41,227 nt of DNA from the NCBI GenBank assembly GCA_026992595.1, contig JALWZW010000050.1:1-41227 (forward strand), written 5' to 3'. Source of the stretch: Microcaldota archaeon (GTDB taxonomy: Archaea; Micrarchaeota; Micrarchaeia; Anstonellales; Bilamarchaeaceae). The first letter of the stretch is position 1, and every line of letters begins with the position of its first letter. A model generated the notes under the pieces. It ran no database searches. It was not told the origin of the DNA and saw only the letters and a list, made by a program, of their open reading frames with translations. The position numbers were made by a program, and so were the translations under genes. Positions 1 to 8,508 of this stretch are shown piece after piece.

Positions 1-11
1 TGTGGAGGTCT

Positions 12-635
12 TTGGAGAAAGAGGAGGAATATTGGAAAAAGGAGTTAAAAACAGGTAAGGCAAGGTATCTGCTCTATAAACCACTAAAAATCCTTAATAT
101 GTTTCTTATCTCTGTCATGATGGCCGGCGCTTTAGTCAGTTACTACTATCTCGCTCTTTTATTGGGCCGCAATATTTTTGATTTAAACTCATGGGCATGG
201 ACTGTAGGAGGAGCGGCTGTTTTTTATGCTTCTCTAAATGTTGCAAGCCGCATATCTAGGTGGTTATGGAAGGTAGAGTACTGTGAGGCGAATAGAGATA
301 AATATTGGTGTATAGATTTTCCTTCTATGAGGTTGCGCTCTTTGAGAGCGATCCGGCGCATTGCGGAAGGCGAGGTTACAAAGGAGAATTTAGAGGCCCT
401 CGAGATCTACAATCATACCTTGGATTTTAAATTGGAAGACGGCACCTCTCTTTTTGAGCGCGCCTATCAGAACAACAATGTAGAGGCGATGAGGATTTTG
501 CTTATCCTTTCCTTTTGGCCTCCTTATGAAAAGGTTATCTCCTATTTCTTATCACGCCTAGAAGAAAAGGCGCGCACAGAGGGAGGGGGAAAGGGGGAGT
601 GCGCAGAGGCTAAGAACGCAAACAATCCCTCTTAA
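12..635 (+). CDS. Membrane-anchored ankyrin-like protein, possibly cut at its 5' end by the window edge
   Basis: From the first available start (TTG at 12) the product has 207 residues. Two hydrophobic segments (about residues 28-50 and 60-80) form a membrane hairpin. A soluble part follows, containing an ankyrin-like motif (LEDGTSLFERAYQNNN, then a leucine-rich helix). The same motif, also after a two-helix membrane hairpin, occurs in the minus-strand gene at 11294-12646, so the two are paralogues. That gene has a longer N-terminus and about 170 more C-terminal residues. A GGAGGT at 4-9 lies only 2 nt before the TTG, too close for a normal ribosome site, and the frame stays open to the window edge, so the true start may lie upstream. 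The 3' end overlaps the convergent lysS stop by 26 nt. Function unknown. Confidence 0.65.
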   Translation: MEKEEEYWKKELKTGKARYLLYKPLKILNMFLISVMMAGALVSYYYLALLLGRNIFDLNSWAWTVGGAAVFYASLNVASRISRWLWKVEYCEANRDKYWCIDFPSMRLRSLRAIRRIAEGEVTKENLEALEIYNHTLDFKLEDGTSLFERAYQNNNVEAMRILLILSFWPPYEKVISYFLSRLEEKARTEGGGKGECAEAKNANNPS

Positions 636-2106
636 CTCTTTCCACACCTATTGCAACCAACAACTTTCCTAAACGCGGCCCTCTCTCTTTCCCTAACAAG
701 GTTTTGTAAATCTCTGCAAAAAGTTTTTTTGGCTCCACCCCTTTTTCCCGCGCAAAATCAAACACTGCGTTATGAATGGTAAGCGCATCATCTCCTGCCT
801 TTAACCTATTTAAAAATTCCGCAACCAGCCCCTCTGCTTTAGATGGCCGGTAGGAGAAGGCATACTCCTCTGGCACAATGCCTTTTTTCACCCATTCTTC
901 TACATAGCCCGCAATGCTCATCACGCTTTCCTCTCCTGTTCTTTCCTTCACCTCTTCCCAGTTTTTGTAAAGTTGGTAATAAACCAGCGCATCTGCAAAT
1001 GCCACTCCCCACTCCCTCTCCCCGCTTAAATTATATGCTTCCAGCATCTTCTCCTCTGCTCTTATCAACTCTGGCTTTTCAGGAAGACGGGATGCCCTTT
1101 CATATTCTTCTATTGCTCTTAAGAGGCGCGGCGGTGTAAGGTCCACATTTAGGTTTTCCTCCAAATCAGGGCGGAGAAGCATATATTTTATGGTTTGGGG
1201 AGGCATTATTTTTATCAACTCTCGCACGCTTAGACCTATTCCTTTAGATTTAGAGAACTTCTTCCCTCTCAAAAGCACAAAGCCATATTTATAGGAGAGG
1301 GGGTGTTTTTTGCCTATAATCTGCTCGGTAATTTGCTTGCAACTATCCTCTGAGCCGCCGCGCGTATGATGATCCACTCCAGCCCCTTCAATGCAGGTGC
1401 TGAATATCTGCTTCCATGCAGGCCAATGCAACCGCCACACCAATTTCCACTTATGCTCACTTATGCTGCTCTCTCCTTCTTCCCCACACCCTTTGGTGTA
1501 CCCAACATCTACATCGCACACATATCTAAACCTCTCCCCATCATGCCACACCACCCGTGTGGTTGCTATTTTACCGCAATGGGCGCACACCGCCATTAAA
1601 GGCGACCAGTTTTTCAATTTCCTTCCGCTCACGCGCTCTAAAATCTCCTTAACTTCCTTCTCCTTCCTTAAAAACAACCGCGCCCATTCATCAAACCTCC
1701 CCTGCTCATAATACTCATTTATCCTCACAATCTCTGGACGCACCCCTAATTTATCCATTATTCTCTTTGCTTCATCTAAATAATGGTCTCCAAAACTTTC
1801 GCTCTCTCCTGTAGGGTCTGGGACATTGCACAGCGGCTTTCCTAAATGCGCTTTTAACTCCCCCTCCCATTCCTTCATCTCTGCAGGGATGCTGTCAAAC
1901 GCATCAAAAATATCCGCGATAAAATAGAACTTTACTTGGCGCCCTTTCCGCTTTAGTTGTTGGGCAATTACCCAAGGAAAAAGAAATTCGCATATTGTTC
2001 CCAAATGCGCGGGCCCAGAAGTGGTCATTCCCCCTGTCACCACTAGCTCTTCCCTATCTTTATATTCCGCTATCACCCTTTCTGCAAGCATTTCTGACCA
2101 GTGCAT
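610..2106 (-). CDS. lysS: Class I lysyl-tRNA synthetase
   Basis: This enzyme charges tRNA-Lys with lysine in the cytoplasm. The 498-residue product has class I signatures: a HIGH-type motif PAHLGT at residues 32-37 and a KMSKS-type motif KFSKSKG at 283-289. A zinc-knuckle-like set of cysteines (CAHC at 174-177, C197, C207) sits in the connecting region. LysRS-I is typical of archaea and a minority of bacteria; most bacteria use the unrelated class II enzyme. The ATG at 2106 lies about 26 nt from a TATA-like box on the minus strand, so the message is probably leaderless. It is divergent from the membrane-protein operon and converges with the gene at 12-635. Confidence 0.95.
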   Translation of the reverse strand: MHWSEMLAERVIAEYKDREELVVTGGMTTSGPAHLGTICEFLFPWVIAQQLKRKGRQVKFYFIADIFDAFDSIPAEMKEWEGELKAHLGKPLCNVPDPTGESESFGDHYLDEAKRIMDKLGVRPEIVRINEYYEQGRFDEWARLFLRKEKEVKEILERVSGRKLKNWSPLMAVCAHCGKIATTRVVWHDGERFRYVCDVDVGYTKGCGEEGESSISEHKWKLVWRLHWPAWKQIFSTCIEGAGVDHHTRGGSEDSCKQITEQIIGKKHPLSYKYGFVLLRGKKFSKSKGIGLSVRELIKIMPPQTIKYMLLRPDLEENLNVDLTPPRLLRAIEEYERASRLPEKPELIRAEEKMLEAYNLSGEREWGVAFADALVYYQLYKNWEEVKERTGEESVMSIAGYVEEWVKKGIVPEEYAFSYRPSKAEGLVAEFLNRLKAGDDALTIHNAVFDFAREKGVEPKKLFAEIYKTLLGKERGPRLGKLLVAIGVERVKRDCLRS

Positions 2107-2128
2107 GAGGATTTATAAGAGGAAGAGG

Positions 2129-2136
2129 ATTATAAG
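2129..2136 (-). promoter_or_regulatory. TATA-like box for lysS
   Basis: The minus strand reads CTTATAAT centred about 26 nt upstream of the lysS ATG, the spacing expected for an archaeal leaderless transcript. Inferred from position and composition only. Confidence 0.5.
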
Positions 2137-2167
2137 TTTTTGGGAAGGGCGCGCCTGTTAGTCAAAG

Positions 2168-2180
2168 TTAAAAATAAAAA
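2168..2180 (+). promoter_or_regulatory. TATA-like box for the six-gene membrane operon
   Basis: An A/T-only tract (TTAAAAATAAAAA) is centred about 29 nt upstream of the ATG at 2203. This supports 2203 rather than the in-frame TTG at 2140 as the start of the first membrane gene, because a promoter at this place would exclude 2140 from the transcript. Confidence 0.5.
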
Positions 2181-2202
2181 CCTTAAAGTGCTTTATCTTC
2201 TG

Positions 2203-3375
2203 ATGGCTTTGGACCTAATGCCCGCCGTGCCTATGCTTGCGGTAGCAGTTTCTATTTTTCTCGCCCTCGCTTATTTACTCTCCCGCGCTCTTCAGAACGA
2301 GCAGTTAGCGCTTTGGGTGAAGATTGAGTTGGCTGAATTGATTGTTTCTGCAGTGCTCATCGCCATTATAACGGGCATGTTTGCGAGCGCACCCCAAATT
2401 TTAAGAGATTATACCGGGGAGGCGGGTGATTTTAGAGAAATAACGCTTGCTGTTGTAGATGGTTGGATTGATGGTTTTTATGCTTCTTATAAAGGGCTGG
2501 TAAAACTCTCTAACTTCATAGGTCAAATGTCCTCGCTAACCTTCGGAGTTTCCATACCTGTTTATGTTTTTACTTTTGGTTTTGGCGGCTCCACTTATGG
2601 GGGAGTGAGCATACTTTTAGGGATGCTTAGCCGCCTTTCCACTTCTTTAACCACCCTTGTTTTTTTGTATGAAGGGTTGAGAGCGCTACTTGAATTTATC
2701 TTTATCACCGTTCCCCCTATTCTCCTCCCCCTCTCTTTCATGGCGCGCCTCATCCCCTTTTTAAGAAAAACAGGGAGCGCTCTTATTGCCTTATCTATAA
2801 CTGCCTATTTGCTTTTACCCTTTGCAATAATCTTCACCAACGCCCTTAATGAAGCGTTGGGAGAGGAAAAGCCAGAGGCAGTGGAAAATGTCTCAAGCCC
2901 CTTCTACTCCCTTTCTGCGGCAAGCGTGATGAAGGGGGTGGTGTGTAGTGAAGTAGGGCGCGTCCCTATAGATACAATAAGAGGACTAAGAAACATGGGG
3001 GAGCAATTATTTGGTTTTATTTCTTGCATTTGGGCGATCCCTTTTGGCTGGTTTCCCGGCTGCTATGCTACTGTGACTCTTAGTATTTATCCCTTCCTCA
3101 ACATAGCTTTTGACCTATTCATGTCTGCCCTCTTTTTGGCGTTTGTTATGGAATATGTTTTTGAATCTGCGGCTGCGGCGGCTGGGGGAGGCGGCTCAGC
3201 ACCCACAGTGATCTTTGAAAGCGCGCAATATTATGCAACAGAAACCACAAAACTGATTGTTTTAGGGAATGTAAATCTTGTTCTAATAGCGCTTATTGTG
3301 CTGGTAGGCGCTCGCTCTATCTCTACAGCGCTTGGCGGTGATTGGTATATGGCAGGAATTCAGAGGTTGATATGA
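2203..3375 (+). CDS. Polytopic membrane protein 1 of six paralogues (VirB6/TrbL-like candidate)
   Basis: The product has 390 residues and about seven hydrophobic segments. Near the N-terminus a membrane helix is followed by an amphipathic WVKIE motif (residues 38-42). The central signature shared by all six neighbours is LP at 175-176, R182, R188, G191 and P206. An alanine/glycine-rich stretch precedes the last membrane helix, and the tail ends LGGDWYMAGIQRLI, a tail form also seen in other members. The TTG at 2140 is a possible but unlikely start; the ATG at 2203 fits the upstream TATA-like box. The stop overlaps the next gene. The central block resembles the proline/arginine region of VirB6/TrbL channel subunits as I know them; this assignment is inference. 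Confidence 0.75.
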   Translation: MALDLMPAVPMLAVAVSIFLALAYLLSRALQNEQLALWVKIELAELIVSAVLIAIITGMFASAPQILRDYTGEAGDFREITLAVVDGWIDGFYASYKGLVKLSNFIGQMSSLTFGVSIPVYVFTFGFGGSTYGGVSILLGMLSRLSTSLTTLVFLYEGLRALLEFIFITVPPILLPLSFMARLIPFLRKTGSALIALSITAYLLLPFAIIFTNALNEALGEEKPEAVENVSSPFYSLSAASVMKGVVCSEVGRVPIDTIRGLRNMGEQLFGFISCIWAIPFGWFPGCYATVTLSIYPFLNIAFDLFMSALFLAFVMEYVFESAAAAAGGGGSAPTVIFESAQYYATETTKLIVLGNVNLVLIALIVLVGARSISTALGGDWYMAGIQRLI

Positions 3376-4379
3376 TGAAAAAGGCACTTCTCTTTTTGTT
3401 TTTCATTTCTCTTTCTTATGCGCTTCAATGCGTTGATTTGGGGGAACTTTCCGATTTTATGATTGCAGAGGCCGGCGTCTATTTAGCCCCTCTTATAATG
3501 CTCCTTATAGTGGTAATAGCGCTTTTATATGCAGGAGGCACTGTGCTCAACAGGCCTGACCTTATAATAATTGCAAAAGATGAACTTTACCACTTATTTA
3601 TTTCTGTAATAATTCTTATCTCGTTTGGAGGTGTTGCGGTTTTCTCTTGTTTAGCGCTTGATTTCTTCTATCAAAACCTATTTTCCACCCTTTTTGAAAG
3701 CAGAGATTCTTATTGCTATACCCTCTCCTCTTCAGTGTACGATACCGCTTTTTGCTATGCTGATATGTTGGAGCGTGATGCACTCAAACTTGCAGAAGAA
3801 TATACGCGCTTATATATATCAAAGTTAAGAGAATCTGCTTTTGCCGTGACTATGGGGCTGCTCATCACCGATACTTACACTGTGGCTTCCTCTGCCTACA
3901 ATCGCGTTATTGCAAACCAATATAACTTCCTCCTTAACACTTTTATTATCCCTATTCTTACCAGCATCCGCGTTCAAAAGCTTGCATTGGGCTTTATTCA
4001 AAATGAACTTATAAAATATGCGCTTCCCGCAGCCATCATTGCGCGCTTTATCCCATTCTTGCGCCAATCAGGCAATATGGGGTTGGTGATGGTTCTTTCC
4101 ATTTATGTAATAGTTCCCTTCTTCTATGTGCTTGGTTTATCTACTTTTGAATATATTCTCACCCCTCAAGAGTGCGCAGAAAATGCGTTGCTTCAGCAAG
4201 CGCTTTATGACCCGCCTTTTGATAACTCTGAGATAGCAAACAGTTGCAACCCTGATCAACTAAGTTTTTTAGCAATAGCACGGCTGCTACCGCAAGCGGT
4301 ATTTTTGCCAAACCTAACGCTTACGGTAAGTATTTTATTCATATTAGGCGTTAATAGGGCTTTGAGAGGGATAGGATGA
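3375..4379 (+). CDS. Polytopic membrane protein 2 of six paralogues, with signal peptide
   Basis: The 334-residue product starts with a clear signal peptide (MKKALLFLFFISLSYA). It then shows a membrane helix, the amphipathic IAKDE motif (66-70), an extracytoplasmic loop with several cysteines, and the family block LP 217-218, R224, R230, G233 and P248. GAGGT at 3363-3367 lies 7 nt before the ATG at 3375. A second ATG at 3372 overlaps the previous stop as ATGA and is an alternative start. The C-terminal tail is shorter than in the other members and lacks the GGD motif. Its function is not known from sequence; it is probably a subunit of the same membrane complex as its neighbours. Confidence 0.75.
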   Translation: MKKALLFLFFISLSYALQCVDLGELSDFMIAEAGVYLAPLIMLLIVVIALLYAGGTVLNRPDLIIIAKDELYHLFISVIILISFGGVAVFSCLALDFFYQNLFSTLFESRDSYCYTLSSSVYDTAFCYADMLERDALKLAEEYTRLYISKLRESAFAVTMGLLITDTYTVASSAYNRVIANQYNFLLNTFIIPILTSIRVQKLALGFIQNELIKYALPAAIIARFIPFLRQSGNMGLVMVLSIYVIVPFFYVLGLSTFEYILTPQECAENALLQQALYDPPFDNSEIANSCNPDQLSFLAIARLLPQAVFLPNLTLTVSILFILGVNRALRGIG

Positions 4380-6457
4380 AGCGCTTGTTGCTTTTATTTT
4401 TATTGTTTGTTTCTTTTGCCTCCTCTCCTGCTCAAACCCAGTTTGAGGAGGCCACTTCATCCTTTGCTTTAGAATTGGTGCGCGATTGGAAAGCAATTTC
4501 CATCGCCGTCCTTCTCCTCTCCACTGTTATTGTAGCGCTTGCTTACGGTTTCGGTATCGCTTTTGAACTTCCTCAAGTAAAAGCGTGGGCTAATTTGGAG
4601 TTAAGGCAGATTATCGCAAACGCGCTCATCATCGCTTTTCTCATTGCTTCCATTGCTTTTATTGACAATTTGGCGCGCGCGCTTGTGGAGGAAAGCGGAA
4701 TTGCAGTTCCTGAATGCGCTGCAGGCCGCGCTGACTGCTTGCAAGGGGTTGCAAAAACATACATTCAGCAATACTACCAAATGGCTGAAAACGAGTTAAA
4801 GGCGGTTTATTTAGAAAATGTGGCTGATTCGCGTCTTGCTTCTTTAAGAACCTCTGCTTCCTGCTACAGCATCATTGTTCCTGTCCCCTGTTTCCAATTT
4901 GCTATCAACGCTCTCCCATTTGCTATACTTTATTTAGATGTTGATTATAACATGGTGGTGTTTGAGCATTTGCTCAACATTGCCGCTTCCCTTAAGTCAC
5001 AAGAATTTTTTGTAACCGTTATTGGCTACAATTGGGGCCCCATTCTCTTGGCGCTGGGAGTGGTGGCGCGCTCCTTTTATTTAACAAGAAGGTTGGGCGG
5101 CCTTTTAATCGCTGCCTCCATTGGCATCCTCTTTTTCCTCCCCTTTATGTATCTCTTCAATTGGCTTACTTTGGACACCGTTCTAACCTCTTCTTTAGAA
5201 GGGCGCGGCGCTTCTGCAACCTGCCCTTCAGAGTGTATGAAACGCTACCCTGTTGCTTTCAGCGGCTCTCAATCATTTACAGATGAGGACCTGGCAGGGT
5301 TGGGCTTTTCAGAAAATGAGATTAACGCGCTTTCTAATGGAAGCGCCTCTTCGCTCAGCAAAGAGGGCCGCACCTATTATTCCTGCTTTGTGGATGAAAA
5401 CGGCGCGAAATCTGAGGAACAGTGCCCGCGCACCTGCAGAGAGATTCCTTACCCTCAAACCACAGTGTGTGCTGATGAAGATGTGCAAAAGGCATGTGGG
5501 GAGTTGATAAAGGAGTGTAAGGTTGAAAGAGTGGTGGAGGGAGAGGATAGGGATGCGCTTCTGAGCGGCGCTGCGGCTGCTCAATGCCCTGATGCCTGCA
5601 AAATCACCCCCCCGCTTAAGGATGATTGCGGCGCCACTGATTGCAGAACGGTACCTTTTGCGTGCCGCCTTGCCTATAAGCAATATGTGCTTGATGAGGA
5701 TGGGGTGGGCTTCATACCTACTTATTCTTTCCCTGTTAGGTTAGATGATGAAGGAGAGAATATTTGCAGGGATGCGGAAAAGTGCTTTGAGGGGTTGGAA
5801 GATGGCACTTATTTAAGCGCTTATTCTTCCTGCGGCTATATTGTGCCTAAAGAGCAGTCCTGCAGCGAACTTTGTGCTGACTGCCCCCCTCCCTGCCGCA
5901 TTGTTTATATTCCTGCCAGCGAGTCAGACCCTTGGTATATAATGTGCAGGGATTATAGCGTAGAGTGCGTTTCCTGCCCTGTTACTTGCAAAGCAGATGT
6001 CACTTATGATAATTTGAGAAAACTTAAATCTTGCGGCTCTTGCCCTGATTATAAGCGTGTGGTGGGGTTTGGACTTCCTGAAGATTATTTTGAGGGCGCT
6101 TGCTCTTTAGACCAGTGCCCTGCTGATTTAGAGCACAGGGTGCTTATCCCCTCTTCCTCATGCGAAGGGTGTATGTTTAGCGATGAACGCGCCTACTTCA
6201 ACCCGCCCATCACTCCCAATTGCGCTGAGGTGTGCTCTCCTGAGCAGACCACTTATGCCAAATCGCCTGGCCGCTACTCTCAATTGGGCGGAGAGGGGAT
6301 GGCAGGGCCTGAGGAGGTTAAAAACATTTCAAAACTTATGCTTCCCGGCTATCTCTTACCGCTTTTCAATTTAATCGCTACCCTTGTATTTGTAAAAGGG
6401 CTTTCAGAGTTGTTAGGCGGGGATATTGAGATTCCGGGTATTAGGAGGTTGGTGTGA
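4376..6457 (+). CDS. Polytopic membrane protein 3 of six paralogues, with a large Cys-rich extracytoplasmic domain
   Basis: This is the largest member (693 residues). A signal peptide (residues 1-20) is followed by a membrane helix, an amphipathic helix around WANLE (71-75) and the family block R232, R238, G241 and P256; the usual proline six residues before the first arginine is alanine here. Between the last two membrane segments lies an insert from about residue 283 to 619 with roughly 32 cysteines, often in CPxxC-like pairs. This suggests a disulfide-rich domain outside the cytoplasm. The tail LLGGDIEIPGIRRLV matches the family ending. The ATG overlaps the upstream stop as ATGA. The insert matches no named domain I recognise. 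Confidence 0.75.
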   Translation: MKRLLLLFLLFVSFASSPAQTQFEEATSSFALELVRDWKAISIAVLLLSTVIVALAYGFGIAFELPQVKAWANLELRQIIANALIIAFLIASIAFIDNLARALVEESGIAVPECAAGRADCLQGVAKTYIQQYYQMAENELKAVYLENVADSRLASLRTSASCYSIIVPVPCFQFAINALPFAILYLDVDYNMVVFEHLLNIAASLKSQEFFVTVIGYNWGPILLALGVVARSFYLTRRLGGLLIAASIGILFFLPFMYLFNWLTLDTVLTSSLEGRGASATCPSECMKRYPVAFSGSQSFTDEDLAGLGFSENEINALSNGSASSLSKEGRTYYSCFVDENGAKSEEQCPRTCREIPYPQTTVCADEDVQKACGELIKECKVERVVEGEDRDALLSGAAAAQCPDACKITPPLKDDCGATDCRTVPFACRLAYKQYVLDEDGVGFIPTYSFPVRLDDEGENICRDAEKCFEGLEDGTYLSAYSSCGYIVPKEQSCSELCADCPPPCRIVYIPASESDPWYIMCRDYSVECVSCPVTCKADVTYDNLRKLKSCGSCPDYKRVVGFGLPEDYFEGACSLDQCPADLEHRVLIPSSSCEGCMFSDERAYFNPPITPNCAEVCSPEQTTYAKSPGRYSQLGGEGMAGPEEVKNISKLMLPGYLLPLFNLIATLVFVKGLSELLGGDIEIPGIRRLV

Positions 6458-7443
6458 TGAGAGCGCTTATCTTTTTATTTGTGATTTCCGCTGTTTTTGC
6501 GGCTTGGCAGTCCTTTGCGCTATTAGCGCTCACCACCTCTGTGGTTTTGTTAGCGCTTATATATGGCATTGCCATCGCCTTTTCTGTAAATGAATTGAAG
6601 TTGGTGGCTAAAGAGGAACTTTATCAAATTATCGCCACTGCCCTTATCATCGCTTTGTTGATGGGAAGCGACGGGCTGCTTAATGCAATCTCCACCAACG
6701 CAGACCTCTTGGTGGAAGGCACTACCACTGTGCAGGGAAGCGCTTTAGCCATTCTTTCTAACTACGCAGAACGCTTAGAAAATGCGTTAGAGCGAATAAA
6801 AGAGTTGGACCTTGAGGCAGGTATTGCGGGCTCTACCACTCGCAGTTGCTATGGTGCTTCCTCCACCGCTTACCTTACTTTTAGAGATTGCGGCGGCTTT
6901 TCTATGTACAACCCTGCTTTTTCTGTTGCTGGGGGTGTGGTAGGTGCTGCTTTAGGAGTCATATACTCCATCAAAAATTTAATTCGCTTAGGGGTTGGCT
7001 TTGGCTTCACTATCCTCTTGCCGGTGGGCATCATTTTAAGGACTTTTAAGTTTACGCGAGGTGCCGGAGGGTTGGTTATTGCTTTTGGTATAGCCCTTTA
7101 TTTAATTATTCCTTTGGCAGTTTTATTCGGCGACATGTTGGTTAAAGAGTTTGAGGAAAACTCTTCCACTTATTCTACAGAACCTTCTTCTGTAAGTGTG
7201 GAATTTGATTGCGGGGGCTTTGACCTGAAAGATCTCTATAGAACCCCTACCATGGCTGCTAACAGGGCTGCTTCACAGGTGGATGGGTTAAGACAACTTT
7301 TAAGAGCTTATACTAAAGATGTTTTAATGAGGGGGATTTTAGTGCCTGCTATCGCCCTGCTCTCTTTTGCCAGTTCTCTAAGTGCTTTGGCGGCTTTAGG
7401 AGGGGCAGAGATTAATGTCTCTGCATTGGCGAGGTTTATATGA
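6457..7443 (+). CDS. Polytopic membrane protein 4 of six paralogues, with signal peptide
   Basis: The product has 328 residues. A signal peptide (MRALIFLFVISAVFAA) and a membrane helix lead to VAKEE (50-54), then an extracytoplasmic region of about 100 residues with a few cysteines. The conserved block follows: LP 188-189, R195, R201, G204 and P219. The tail is ALGGAEINVSALARFI. GGAGGT at 6444-6449 is 7 nt before the ATG at 6457; a GTG at 6454 is the other possible start. The ATG shares one base with the upstream stop (TGATG), so translation is likely coupled. Confidence 0.75.
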   Translation: MRALIFLFVISAVFAAWQSFALLALTTSVVLLALIYGIAIAFSVNELKLVAKEELYQIIATALIIALLMGSDGLLNAISTNADLLVEGTTTVQGSALAILSNYAERLENALERIKELDLEAGIAGSTTRSCYGASSTAYLTFRDCGGFSMYNPAFSVAGGVVGAALGVIYSIKNLIRLGVGFGFTILLPVGIILRTFKFTRGAGGLVIAFGIALYLIIPLAVLFGDMLVKEFEENSSTYSTEPSSVSVEFDCGGFDLKDLYRTPTMAANRAASQVDGLRQLLRAYTKDVLMRGILVPAIALLSFASSLSALAALGGAEINVSALARFI

Positions 7444-8504
7444 TGCTGTGCGAACAGTTTAATGATTTCTTGCTCACCTCTCTCCTGCCTTTAATCGCCA
7501 CCGCCTCTATGGCCACCGGCATTATAATTGCTTTAGTGCTGTTATTGGGAAGGGCGATAGGCAATTCTCGTTTAAGCGTTTGGGCTAAAGATGAGGTGGT
7601 GCAACTCTTCTTCTCCCTTGCCTTTATCTCCTTTGTCCCTCTTTTGGTTAATTTAAGTTGCACCCTAAACGCCAACGATTTCAGAAACATTTTGCTCGAA
7701 GAAACCTCTTCAGAGGTGGTAAATCTCTATGATGCGGCTGAACTTTATGTGCTTTCTGCAGCGCGCTATTCGCATGAGGCGTTGGCAGCGGTGAGGTATC
7801 ATTTAGAGGTGTATGCGGTGCTTTCTGCTTCAAGCGGCTTTGAGTGTGCTTTCTCCTTTTTAGGGTGCTTGTTTGGGTATACTGGAGATAGTTTCTCTCT
7901 TTTTGGAGGATACGGAGCCCTTCAATCCGCCCTCTCTCTTTTCTTTAATTTAACTGTTATCTCTCTCATGACTGCCCTTCTTCATTATTTCATCCTTTCT
8001 CTCACCTCTAAAGCATTCTTGTTCTTCTTACTTCCTTTAGGCCTCTTTTTCCGCTCTCTGCCTTACATGAGGATACTTGGCTCTGTTCTCTTTGCCCTCG
8101 CCCTTTCCTTTATTTTCATTTATCCCCTTCTCCTTTCCATATTTTGGATAGGTAGCGATTTTGTTCTCCTTGTGCCTTCAGAGATCGGCGAGGGCGATGC
8201 TTATTTAAGAGCAGAAGAGGATATGGTGGGCCGTGCAGGGGCTGCAGCCGCTTCTTCGGTGGCTGCGTTGGCCAGTTTGGTGCCAGGAGCAGGCACCGAG
8301 TTAGCACAGGCCGCAATAAAGGCGTTTTATTTTGATGATGTGGATGAGAGGCCTTATGCAGTGATGGATTTTGCGGTAAGGGCGCTTTTTGCCGCTGTTA
8401 TCCTACCCACCTTGGCTTTAATAGGCGCGCTTGCTTCCACCGTTTACATTGCAAAATTCTTTGGCCAGCAGGTAGATTTAAGTAGGTTAATGCAGTTGAT
8501 GTGA
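7443..8504 (+). CDS. Polytopic membrane protein 5 of six paralogues
   Basis: The product has 353 residues. Unlike members 2-4 it has no clear cleavable signal; its first membrane helix starts near residue 15. WAKDE at 47-51 and the block LP 197-198, R204, R210, G213 and P228 place it in the family. An alanine-rich soluble stretch (about 260-300) precedes the final membrane helices. The tail (FFGQQVDLSRLMQLM) is a degenerate form of the family ending. GAGGT at 7431-7435 is 7 nt before this ATG; an ATG at 7440 overlapping the preceding stop is an alternative. Confidence 0.75.
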   Translation: MLCEQFNDFLLTSLLPLIATASMATGIIIALVLLLGRAIGNSRLSVWAKDEVVQLFFSLAFISFVPLLVNLSCTLNANDFRNILLEETSSEVVNLYDAAELYVLSAARYSHEALAAVRYHLEVYAVLSASSGFECAFSFLGCLFGYTGDSFSLFGGYGALQSALSLFFNLTVISLMTALLHYFILSLTSKAFLFFLLPLGLFFRSLPYMRILGSVLFALALSFIFIYPLLLSIFWIGSDFVLLVPSEIGEGDAYLRAEEDMVGRAGAAAASSVAALASLVPGAGTELAQAAIKAFYFDDVDERPYAVMDFAVRALFAAVILPTLALIGALASTVYIAKFFGQQVDLSRLMQLM

Positions 8505-8508
8505 TAGG

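Noticed and set aside
2140..2202. TTG at 2140 as the start of the first membrane paralogue
   Set aside because: It would add a basic 21-residue leader crossing a likely TATA box; ATG 2203 fits the promoter geometry.
5309..5683. Minus-strand open frame of 124 codons inside the Cys-rich membrane gene
   Set aside because: Antisense shadow of a well-supported coding gene with signal peptide and family motifs; no start signal and no recognisable domain.
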